IMG/VR virus record: IMGVR_UViG_3300023171_000029
Span: 1-36,664 of that record
Strand: one strand, 5' to 3'
DNA: 36,664 nt
From: a virus
A program made the position numbers and the translations under genes. Below are positions 27,360 to 35,495 of the stretch, piece after piece (position 1 is the first letter of the stretch; each line of letters starts with the position of its first letter). The notes below the pieces were generated by a model. That model saw nothing but the letters and a program-made list of their open reading frames with translations. It ran no database searches and was not told the origin of the DNA.

Positions 27360-28646
27360 ATGTCCACAGAAAATACAATTATAACTCAAGAAGTAGATCT
27401 AGATATAGATTCTTGGTTAGCTGCTCCAGGAGGTGATCAAATTACATTACCAAAAGATACTAAAGTAAAACCATCTAATATATTTGCTCCTAGAGAAAAA
27501 CTTAATTTAGACTTTATTGATGATGTTGATAAGGTTGATGAAATTATAGTTCAAAAAGAGGAACTAAATGAAGATGGTTCTGTTAAAACAGAAAAAATCA
27601 CTCAGAAGTCGGATGACTTTTTAAATGAACTAACAAATGAACCTACTGATGATTTAGAAACTGAACAACAAGTAGATAAATCTAAAGGTGGTAGACCTAA
27701 AACAGAAAAATCTGGACTAGTAGAGTTTTTAAAGAAACGTATTACAGAGAAAGAAATGGAAACATTTGATGACTTTGATGATGAGACTGGAGATTTAGAT
27801 GAGTATTTAGGTGCAATGTCTGAAAATGATATTGAAGAGCTATGGAAAGCTAATATGGATACTATTAAAACTAAGGTTGCAGTAGAAACTCCACAACAGT
27901 TTTATGATTCCCTACCAAAGGAATTACAATATGCTGCAAAGTATGTAATGGATGGTGGAGATGATCTTAAAGGTTTATTTAAAGCATTGGCTCATGTAGA
28001 AGAAACTAGATCATTAGATCCAGAAGCTGAAGATGATCAAGAACATATAGTTAGGAACTATCTATTAGCTACTAATTTTGGAGATGAATCTGAAATTGAT
28101 GAAGAAATAGATGAGTGGAAGAATCTAGGTAGTTTAGAAAAGAAAGCTAAACAATTTAAACCTAAGTTAGATGCTATGCAAGAACAACAAGTTGCTAACA
28201 GAATTGCAACTCAAGAACTTAATAAGAAAAAACAAGAGGAAGCTGCTACTACATATGTAAACAATACTTTTGAAGCTCTAAAAACTGGTGAATTAAATGG
28301 TATTAAACTAGATAAAAAAGTACAATCTCAATTATATACTGGTTTAGTTAAACCTCAATATACTTCAGTTAATGGTAATCCTACTAATTTACTAGGACAT
28401 TTACTTGAAAAGTATCAATTTGTTGAACCTAATCAAGCCCTTATAGCTGAAGCATTATGGTTACTTTCTAATCCAACTGAATATAGAGAGAATCTTGCAA
28501 AAGTTAGTAAGAATTCAGTTATAGAAGATGTAGCAAGAAAGTTAAAAACTGAAGAATCACGTAAAAAAGTTACAGGTTCTGGAGTTTTAGAAGATAAATC
28601 TAGAAGTTTAAAACCTACAAGACAAACAAATATTTTTAAAAGATAA
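27360..28646 (+). CDS. Probable scaffold-type protein upstream of the capsid gene
   Basis: 428 residues. Very acidic and helical (DFDDFDDETGDLDEYLG, QEHIVRNYLL), with KLDAMQEQQVANRIATQELN coiled coil and a basic C-terminal tail (LEDKSRSLKPTRQTNIFKR), the charge pattern of capsid scaffolds. Position directly before the major capsid gene supports this. No protease motif is visible. The exact role is inferred. Confidence 0.6.
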   Translation: MSTENTIITQEVDLDIDSWLAAPGGDQITLPKDTKVKPSNIFAPREKLNLDFIDDVDKVDEIIVQKEELNEDGSVKTEKITQKSDDFLNELTNEPTDDLETEQQVDKSKGGRPKTEKSGLVEFLKKRITEKEMETFDDFDDETGDLDEYLGAMSENDIEELWKANMDTIKTKVAVETPQQFYDSLPKELQYAAKYVMDGGDDLKGLFKALAHVEETRSLDPEAEDDQEHIVRNYLLATNFGDESEIDEEIDEWKNLGSLEKKAKQFKPKLDAMQEQQVANRIATQELNKKKQEEAATTYVNNTFEALKTGELNGIKLDKKVQSQLYTGLVKPQYTSVNGNPTNLLGHLLEKYQFVEPNQALIAEALWLLSNPTEYRENLAKVSKNSVIEDVARKLKTEESRKKVTGSGVLEDKSRSLKPTRQTNIFKR

Positions 28647-28687
28647 ACAATTAATTAATTAACTTAAAACAAAACAATAATTCAATT

Positions 28688-30301
28688 ATGGCAACACCAA
28701 CTTTGAATAACGGGATTTTCCTACGTGATACTCAATATGAAGTGAGCTCACATGTGGATTCCTATCACATGACTCAGATGCTAAAAAGCTCTGATCCTAT
28801 GGATTTAGGTCCAGTGGATTTATGGGCAATGGCTCAGAAAGTAGAAATGCCACTATATCAAATGAGTTCATTTGGTGGAAAGAACGTTATCGAAGTAGAT
28901 AATGCTCGTGGTGAATACAAATGGTCTGTACCAGTAGTTCAGGATCTTCCTTATATTCTGGAAGATGTAGAACCAGGAAATACTACAAAAGGTATTGATG
29001 GTAAACCATTTCAGATTAAATTAAATAAAAGGTTTGGACATGGTGATATTATCAGTTATGATAAATACAATGGTGCAGAGCTTTATATTACAGCTGAAGA
29101 TACTATCCCAACTGGTGATGGATGGATTCATACTGTAACCCTAGTTAACAATGACAGTCTTAAGTTCTTGGATAACAAGTATCTTAAAACTGGAACTCAA
29201 TTCTTCCGTAAAGGTTCTGCTAGGGGTGAATATGGAGAACGTTTCTCTGATATCCAAGTAGGTTCAGGATTCCGTGAATTCTATAACTATGTTGGTGGAT
29301 CAGAAGCACACGTTCATTATTCTATTTCTTCCAGAGCAGATCTAATGATCAAAGGTGGTATGACTGCTTCAGGTACTATTCCTGTAACAGAAGTATGGCG
29401 TAACTTTGATAAAGGTATTGATCCTTCAATTACTTCTATTGAAGATATGGCTAATAAAATGGGTAAAGACTATGTTAAAAATGCTTATGCAAAAGGAACA
29501 TTGTCACGTACCTTCTTAACCAACCTTGAATCAGCTCACTTAAGTAAAATATCTAATGATATTGAATCTTATTTAATGTGGGGACATGGTGGTAGGATTA
29601 AACAAGATGGTCCAGATGATATGAGATTATCTGTGGGTCTTTGGAAACAATTAGATAATGCTTATAAACGTATCTATAACAAAGGTTCATTTACTTTAGA
29701 TTTGTTCAAATCTGAATTATTTAATTTCTACAATGGTAAAGTTGAGTTTAAAGGACCAGATCCAAAACGTAAACTAGTTGTTCAAACTGGTATGGGTGGT
29801 ATGAAATTGATCAATGAAGCTATTAAACGTGAAGCAGTTAACTCTGGTTTAGTAATTAATGCTAGTGATATTGGTGCTATCTCAGGTCAAGGTATGGATC
29901 TAAACTTTGGTTACTCATACACTTCTTATATTATTCCATTCTTGGCTAACGTACAATTTGTATTGAATCCAGCATTTGATAATATTCATACAAGTGATAT
30001 TGAGAATCCAATTATAGATGGTTTCCCACTAAGTTCATATAACTTTATTATCTTTGATATCACTGATAATACTAATGACAACATCTTCTTGTTGAAACTT
30101 AAATGGGATAATCAATTGAAATGGTGGTATCAAAATGGTACGATGGATTATATGGGTCGTACTCAAGGGTTCCAATCATCAGGTCAATTCAATGGTTACC
30201 GTGTAATGATGAGTCAAACAATGCCAGCAGTATGGGTTAAAGATCCTACTAAAGTATTGAAAATTGTAATGAGAAACCCAATTACTGGTGGATCATTCTA
30301 A
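28688..30301 (+). CDS. Major capsid protein (HK97 fold expected)
   Basis: 537 residues. N-terminal arm, then E-loop-like region, G-rich strands (YSISSRADLMIKGGMTASG) and C-terminal domain with QGMDLNFGYSYTSYIIPFL and PITGGSF at the end. Codon choice is visibly less A/T-biased (many C- and G-ending codons) than in neighbours, as expected for the most highly expressed gene. Order portal, fibre, scaffold, capsid matches crAss-like phages. Confidence 0.85.
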   Translation: MATPTLNNGIFLRDTQYEVSSHVDSYHMTQMLKSSDPMDLGPVDLWAMAQKVEMPLYQMSSFGGKNVIEVDNARGEYKWSVPVVQDLPYILEDVEPGNTTKGIDGKPFQIKLNKRFGHGDIISYDKYNGAELYITAEDTIPTGDGWIHTVTLVNNDSLKFLDNKYLKTGTQFFRKGSARGEYGERFSDIQVGSGFREFYNYVGGSEAHVHYSISSRADLMIKGGMTASGTIPVTEVWRNFDKGIDPSITSIEDMANKMGKDYVKNAYAKGTLSRTFLTNLESAHLSKISNDIESYLMWGHGGRIKQDGPDDMRLSVGLWKQLDNAYKRIYNKGSFTLDLFKSELFNFYNGKVEFKGPDPKRKLVVQTGMGGMKLINEAIKREAVNSGLVINASDIGAISGQGMDLNFGYSYTSYIIPFLANVQFVLNPAFDNIHTSDIENPIIDGFPLSSYNFIIFDITDNTNDNIFLLKLKWDNQLKWWYQNGTMDYMGRTQGFQSSGQFNGYRVMMSQTMPAVWVKDPTKVLKIVMRNPITGGSF

Positions 30302-30311
30302 ATAATAATAA

Positions 30312-30376
30312 ATCCCCTGATTACGTATCTTGAAGAGCTCGTAACTCTTCAGGGGATCAATAAGACTAAAGTCTTA
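30312..30376 (+). terminator. Structured spacer after the capsid gene
   Basis: GAAGAG (30332-30337)/CTCTTC (30345-30350) stacks against ATCCCCT (30312-30318)/AGGGGAT (30351-30357), with a 13-base 5' bulge. A second 6-bp hairpin, TAAGAC-TAAA-GTCTTA, follows at 30361-30376. There is no T run after the main stem, so this may be an mRNA stabiliser or processing site that lets capsid mRNA outnumber downstream mRNA. Confidence 0.55.
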
Positions 30377-30400
30377 TATATTAAACCAAAAACCAACAAT

Positions 30401-31417
30401 ATGAGTGAATTTACATTAGTTGAGAAACATCAACATAATAAACGTTCTACAATAGCTATCAGACCATATTTTGATCCAAGTGTAGATAATATGGGACTTC
30501 AGAAATATGGTTTATCATTATTTGATGGAGCAATACATGAAGAACAATTAGCATGTTTAGAACAGAATGGTATTAAAAGATACTTAACAGGACTTAACGA
30601 ACATGCAATTGAAGTTAAGAAACTCCCAGAAGATGAAAGAGAAGCAAAAGGTAAGCAGATTAGATCTGTATTATCTTCTATAGAAGGTGAATTAGCAGGG
30701 AATGTAATTGATGTTAATGATAAAGATTTTTATAGTAAATTAAAAATAGTAAGAGCAGACAATCATGAGTTTTGGGATAAAATTAAGATTAGATGTGGTA
30801 ATCAACCCATCTTCTTAGAGCCTGATAAAGATCCATTTGATCTTATTAAATTATATGCAATTGAAGCTGGAGGATTCTCTATAGTAGCTAAATCATTAGA
30901 AGAAGCTAGAAGTATGGCAACTCCTCCTAAGTTCTATTTAGATAAACTAGAAAAAACAGCTAATACAAATACTGAAGTTAAAAAACTTAGAAATAAAGCA
31001 GCAGCAGAGTTACAAAAACTATTTGATAAAAATCAGAATAAGTTATTTTATGTTGCTAAGATTCTAGATCCAGATAGTGCTCAATATAAGAAATCTACTC
31101 CTAATGATATTATATATGATAATATGGATAGATATATTGCTGGAGAACTTATTGATAAAGATAAACGTAAAACAGCTACTAAGTTTTTAGAAACATCAGA
31201 GTTAGATATGGAAACATTGAAACTTAAAGCTTTAGCTAAAGATGCTTCATACTTTAAACAGATAGCTACTAAGTCAGATGGTTTTATATATCATATGCAG
31301 AGTTCAGCTTTAATGGGAAGAACATTAGCTGATGTAGTAGAATACTTAAAGAATCCTCTTAATGAAGAAATCTTAAAAGACATTACTGCTAAAACAGAAA
31401 AATATTGGAATGCATAA
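30401..31417 (+). CDS. Conserved virion-block protein
   Basis: 338 residues. N-terminus TLVEKHQHNKRSTIAIRPYF, acidic mid-part, long helices (KVKK-type: TEVKKLRNKAAAELQKLFD) and a C-terminal helix EYLKNPLNEEILKDITAKT. Position right after the major capsid gene suggests a capsid-associated or head-completion protein. No motif identifies it. Confidence 0.6.
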   Translation: MSEFTLVEKHQHNKRSTIAIRPYFDPSVDNMGLQKYGLSLFDGAIHEEQLACLEQNGIKRYLTGLNEHAIEVKKLPEDEREAKGKQIRSVLSSIEGELAGNVIDVNDKDFYSKLKIVRADNHEFWDKIKIRCGNQPIFLEPDKDPFDLIKLYAIEAGGFSIVAKSLEEARSMATPPKFYLDKLEKTANTNTEVKKLRNKAAAELQKLFDKNQNKLFYVAKILDPDSAQYKKSTPNDIIYDNMDRYIAGELIDKDKRKTATKFLETSELDMETLKLKALAKDASYFKQIATKSDGFIYHMQSSALMGRTLADVVEYLKNPLNEEILKDITAKTEKYWNA

Positions 31418-31425
31418 CATAAATT

Positions 31426-32124
31426 ATGACTAATAATAAAGTTCAGATAAAGGTTAAACAACGTTGTAATAAAATAGACAGTAATGACTATGATAACTTA
31501 GAAAGTTGGGTAATTCAGGAAGCTATGAATAAGGCTCAGACAGAGTTCTGTAGGAGACAATTACATGGTGGAAATCAATATCGTGAAGGAGCTGAACAAA
31601 GTATTAGGAGAATTGATGACTTACAACAATTATTAACACCATATAAACTTACTGGAGAATCTACTAGTATATATTTTGAATCTACCAATCTACCCAAAGA
31701 TTACTTTGAATTTAATAAAGTAATTATACAAGGTACTAAAGATAAATGTACTGTAGATGGATTTAAAGTATTTTTAACAGAGGAAGCTAATACAGAATTA
31801 TTATTATCTGATGAAAATTATAAACCAAGTTTTGATTGGAGAGAAACTTTTTGTACCTTAATTAATAACAAGGTTAGAATATATACTAATGGAGAATTTA
31901 TTTTAAAGGAACCAAAACTTATATATTATAGACAACCTAAAGAAATTAAATTTTTAGGAACTATAAATCTTGATACTGGTGAGAATAATACTATTGAACA
32001 GGAGTGTGAATTCAAAACAGATATAGTAGAATTAATAGTAGACGAGGCAGCAGCAATTATAACTGGTGACTTAGAAAGTATACAAACACAAAGATTATCA
32101 GCACAAGCTGAAAGAAACAATTAA
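31426..32124 (+). CDS. Head-to-tail connector/ring protein candidate
   Basis: 232 residues. Helical N-terminus (WVIQEAMNKAQTEFCRRQLH), a beta domain with DYFEFNKVIIQGTKDKC and KPKLIYYRQPKEI-like strands, and a C-terminal helix FKTDIVELIVDEAAAIITGD. The helix-beta-helix layout, with the closing DEAAxIIxGD helix, is that of head-to-tail adaptor rings. Ring proteins lie here in crAss-like phages. Confidence 0.6.
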   Translation: MTNNKVQIKVKQRCNKIDSNDYDNLESWVIQEAMNKAQTEFCRRQLHGGNQYREGAEQSIRRIDDLQQLLTPYKLTGESTSIYFESTNLPKDYFEFNKVIIQGTKDKCTVDGFKVFLTEEANTELLLSDENYKPSFDWRETFCTLINNKVRIYTNGEFILKEPKLIYYRQPKEIKFLGTINLDTGENNTIEQECEFKTDIVELIVDEAAAIITGDLESIQTQRLSAQAERNN

Positions 32125-32160
32125 AATTTTTTTATTTATAACCCTAAATTTTTATAACCT

Positions 32161-33549
32161 ATGTATTTTAATCATGCATTTAAAAAAGTATACGTATCAG
32201 CAGTAAATGCAGGTGCTATATCTTTAAGAACTACAGGATCAACTCAAGATCTAACTGCTGGACAGTTGGGATTGTTTGATGCTAAGACCTATGCTGCTAT
32301 TGCAGCTGCTGGTGCAGTTAATCAACCTTTTATCTTAGCTCAAGGTAGTTACCGTACTCAAGATAAAATTGGTAAGTTTCATGGTGGATATAAAGAATCT
32401 ATCAAATCAAAAACAATTAACCCTAAGTATGTTAGTCGTTTCTTTAAAGTAAATGCTGTTACACCATTAAGTCAAATTATTGATGTATCTGGTTTAGATA
32501 TTACTTGTGGAAATACTTATCAACTGAGGTTAGATATTAAAGGATCTCCTGCTTTAAGAACTCTAAAACGTAATGCTTATCATACACTAGATGCATTTGC
32601 AGGTTGCTGTGCTGATGGTTGTGATGCACCATGTAATGGTGATCCAGTAGATGAGAATGTAATTTTGTTACAATGGGCTGCTCAAATTAATGAAGACCCA
32701 ATTATATCTCTTTTTGTTAGAGCATATGTATTGAATAACTCATTGGCTACTACAGGTACTACTTCTGTAGCTGCTGCTCCTGCTAACGTAAGGATTACAG
32801 CATTAGCTTCTACAGCTGGTGTAGCTGTTGGTGATTATGTGACTGGTCCTGGTGTTGGAGCTGGTGCTAAAGTAGTAACTGTTGATTCAGGTACTCAAGT
32901 AACTGTTGATAAACCAAGCACTGCTGCTGGTACAGGAGTTGCAATTCAATTCTCTAAACCTCTCGTAGCTGGTACTTATGTTCCAGTAACTGGAGCTGGT
33001 GCTGCTGCTGTAGTTGGTCATCTAAGGATTGAAGCTGCTTATGAGGATACTAAATTTGGTGATTGTACTTTCTCAGTAACTGATCATTATGAATTAGCTC
33101 CATTACGTCTATATGTATCTGCTGTAGATGAAACAGGTGATCCATGTGCAGTTAAAAATATAATTAATAGTTCAACTGGTGTTGGTGTAACTGAGATTCA
33201 AGCTGCTCGTCAAGCATCTGGAACTGGTGAATCAGTATTAAGAGATCTTACTTTATTCATGCGTTATCTTCAAGATCCGTTCCCTGAAGGAGCATCTGTT
33301 GATAGTTTAAGGATGAGAGAAGTTCAACTTGATCCATCATTGGGTACTGTAGCTAGAACAGGTCTTTATGATCAAGTGTGTATTCTACACAGTGTTCCAA
33401 GGTTTAATAACCCATCAGGTACATTTGATGATGATCAATACCTATTAGTTGTTAATGTACCAACAGGTACTGTTACTACTACATTTACTACTTTAGTAAG
33501 TAACATTTTAACTGCTGGTGGTAATCCGACAGCATTAGAGCAATTCTAA
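32161..33549 (+). CDS. Large virion structural protein, Cys-containing
   Basis: 462 residues, beta-rich with many Ala, Gly, Thr and Val. A cysteine cluster (FAGCCADGCDAPCNGDP, about residues 147-163) and further single cysteines may form metal or disulfide sites. A Gly/Ala-rich repeat-like insertion lies at 197-280 (VGDYVTGPGVGAGAKVVTVD), reminiscent of surface Ig-like or knob domains. Codon use resembles the capsid gene, so it is abundant: auxiliary capsid or tail-barrel protein. Followed by a strong terminator. Confidence 0.6.
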   Translation: MYFNHAFKKVYVSAVNAGAISLRTTGSTQDLTAGQLGLFDAKTYAAIAAAGAVNQPFILAQGSYRTQDKIGKFHGGYKESIKSKTINPKYVSRFFKVNAVTPLSQIIDVSGLDITCGNTYQLRLDIKGSPALRTLKRNAYHTLDAFAGCCADGCDAPCNGDPVDENVILLQWAAQINEDPIISLFVRAYVLNNSLATTGTTSVAAAPANVRITALASTAGVAVGDYVTGPGVGAGAKVVTVDSGTQVTVDKPSTAAGTGVAIQFSKPLVAGTYVPVTGAGAAAVVGHLRIEAAYEDTKFGDCTFSVTDHYELAPLRLYVSAVDETGDPCAVKNIINSSTGVGVTEIQAARQASGTGESVLRDLTLFMRYLQDPFPEGASVDSLRMREVQLDPSLGTVARTGLYDQVCILHSVPRFNNPSGTFDDDQYLLVVNVPTGTVTTTFTTLVSNILTAGGNPTALEQF

Positions 33550-33570
33550 TACTAATATCAATAAATAATT

Positions 33571-33602
33571 AAAGGGGTGGACTTAGGTTCTCCCCTTTTT
33601 TG
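33571..33602 (+). terminator. Intrinsic terminator closing the capsid-connector operon
   Basis: AAAGGGG/CCCCTTT stem, 14-base loop (in which GGA/TTC can extend the stem), then a T run (TTTTTTG). 22 bases after the stop of 32161-33549. A clear rho-independent terminator. Confidence 0.8.
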
Positions 33603-33660
33603 TTTCATTTATTAGAATAATATATGTATATTATAATGAGTACTCCCTATAAAAATCCTT

Positions 33661-34203
33661 ATGAAACACCAATTAAGTCTTGAAGTTCCTGATACTTATA
33701 ATTGTAAAATATTAAGAGTTATTGATACTTCTACTTATGTAGAAGATCTTCAAGTTACTTGTGGTTATCTACAAATTACAGGACCAGGATTTATAAATCC
33801 TGTACAGATAGAGGTTAATCCTAATTTTTCTTTAGTATTAAATGCTTGTAGTCTAGGTTTTCAAAGTGAAGATTGTGGAGAAGTTCAATATACTATCCCT
33901 GATGGAGTATATAATATAAAATATTCTGTATCTCCTAATACTGAAGTAGTTGTAGAATATAATTATTTAAGAGTAACAAATACATTGAATTCTTATTTTA
34001 AAGAACTAGGATTACTAGAACTACAAGGTTGTCCAACTGATGATTGTTTAAAGAAAAGATTACATGATTTAAGAGAATTTAAATCATTTGTAGATGTAGC
34101 TAAAGCTAAAGTAGAATATTATAATCTATTATCAGATGGTATAGATCTATTCAAATATGCTAATAAAAAATTAACAGCTTATCAAAAAAGCTGCTGTAAA
34201 TAA
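33661..34203 (+). CDS. Virion protein, ring or tail component
   Basis: 180 residues. N-terminal beta domain (LSLEVPDTYNCKILRVIDTS, YLQITGPGFINPVQIEVNP) and a C-terminal helical part ending KLTAYQKSCCK. Several cysteines (14, 34, 63, 72, 124, 129, 178-179). Starts a new transcript after the terminator. Layout fits a small ring protein of the tail in crAss-like phages, unproven. Confidence 0.6.
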   Translation: MKHQLSLEVPDTYNCKILRVIDTSTYVEDLQVTCGYLQITGPGFINPVQIEVNPNFSLVLNACSLGFQSEDCGEVQYTIPDGVYNIKYSVSPNTEVVVEYNYLRVTNTLNSYFKELGLLELQGCPTDDCLKKRLHDLREFKSFVDVAKAKVEYYNLLSDGIDLFKYANKKLTAYQKSCCK

Positions 34204-34218
34204 TTAAAACCAATAATT

Positions 34219-34356
34219 ATGATCTGTAATAACTGTAAAGCAAATTTATCTTGTTCTTGTAAATTAAGAACAGCATCAAATGGAGTAAGTGTATGTTCTG
34301 CCTGTGTAGCAGCATATGAATTAAAACTACAACAAGAAAAAGTTAAAGAATCCTAA
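34219..34356 (+). CDS. 45-residue zinc-finger-like protein
   Basis: Starts MICNNCKANLSCSCK and has cysteines at 3, 6, 12, 14, 26 and 29 (CxxC, CxC, CxxC), then a helix AAYELKLQQEKVKES. A stop-start overlap (TAATG) couples it to 34356-35495. Short zinc-ribbon of unknown partner; perhaps an assembly chaperone for the following appendage protein. Confidence 0.6.
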   Translation: MICNNCKANLSCSCKLRTASNGVSVCSACVAAYELKLQQEKVKES

Positions 34357-35495
34357 TGAAGAATATATTAGATTTAGAATCTAAAATACTTAATGATTTT
34401 ACTGATGCTATATCTGATCGTTTCTATAAATTAAGATTCGGAATTAAAAGATGTTCTAGACCAGTATGTGATGACTTAGCTATTATTAGATATGAGTTAT
34501 TAGAATGGTGTAAAAATTTAGATGATATTTATAATCCTACACCTATACCAACTACATATAATTTATTATGGGGATATGTAGATACTGATCCATTTGAATC
34601 AGAAGAGAGTTTATTCTTTCAATTTCAATCTACATATGATAAAGGAAGTTTAGAAGTCGAATTAGATTTTACACAATCTTCTGCTGGAAAGTATTTATTT
34701 TGGAGAATTCCTTCTGATGAACCAATTTTTACAAATTGGTATAATAACGATAACAATAATGGAACTATACCAGATGTTATTTGGAGAAATAAAAAAACTA
34801 TAGGAAGCTATGATTATTATTTAACAAGAGATAAATATTATGTAGATGAGACTACAAAAATAAAATTCTTCTCTAGTGGTATATCTCCAGTAGATCCAAT
34901 AGTAAATGCAGGTACAGATCAAAATAAACAATATCCTATAGTTTCGGGTACATTATCGGGTACAGTAACACCAGGTACTTATCCTATCATAAATTATATA
35001 TGGTCTAAAATTTCAGGTCCTAGCATTACATTTAGTAATCCAACTAGCTTAACAACTAATTATACTGCAACTACAGAAGGTGTTTATTTATTAAAATTAA
35101 CAGTATTTGATTCTAATAGTAATTCTTATTCTGATAATGTTACTGTAAATATATTATCTGAAGAATATAGAGTATACTATGGATTTAAATCTGATGATAC
35201 AGTTCTTAATGAATCTCAAATATTAGCATCATCTTATATTGTAATAAATAATAATCAAAGTGCTTATACATTACCATTCCAGAATGCTACAGGTTTAGGA
35301 TATGTTTGGTTTGCAGAGAAATTAATGGAACCAATTAAAACAAAATGGCAGGATAGTATTGTACCAATTAATAATGGATTTATAGGTTCAACTGATGATT
35401 TGTTTGGACCTGCTATTACAGTGGGATCTCTAAGATTTTATGATACAGAATATGCTACCCAATTTGATAACCCTATTATTATAAAAACTATATAA
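34356..35495 (+). CDS. Virion appendage protein with PKD/Ig-like domain
   Basis: 379 residues. N-terminal helical docking part (about 1-60, DLESKILNDFTDAISDRFYK), a beta region, then at about 180-270 a PKD-like domain: NAGTDQNKQYPIVSGTLSG, YIWSKISGPSITFSNPTSLT, GVYLLKLTVFDSNSNSYSD. This type is typical of Bacteroidetes surface proteins. A further beta domain closes the protein. Ig/PKD domains on virions are thought to bind mucus or cell-surface glycans. Confidence 0.7.
   Translation: MKNILDLESKILNDFTDAISDRFYKLRFGIKRCSRPVCDDLAIIRYELLEWCKNLDDIYNPTPIPTTYNLLWGYVDTDPFESEESLFFQFQSTYDKGSLEVELDFTQSSAGKYLFWRIPSDEPIFTNWYNNDNNNGTIPDVIWRNKKTIGSYDYYLTRDKYYVDETTKIKFFSSGISPVDPIVNAGTDQNKQYPIVSGTLSGTVTPGTYPIINYIWSKISGPSITFSNPTSLTTNYTATTEGVYLLKLTVFDSNSNSYSDNVTVNILSEEYRVYYGFKSDDTVLNESQILASSYIVINNNQSAYTLPFQNATGLGYVWFAEKLMEPIKTKWQDSIVPINNGFIGSTDDLFGPAITVGSLRFYDTEYATQFDNPIIIKTI

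Noticed and set aside
31926-32120. Minus-strand frame inside the connector gene
   Set aside because: Shadow frame; no upstream signal and surrounding genes all read rightward.
33637-33686. Short ORF MSTPYKNPYETPIKS
   Set aside because: Only 15 codons, overlaps the start of 33661-34203 in another frame and has no supporting context.
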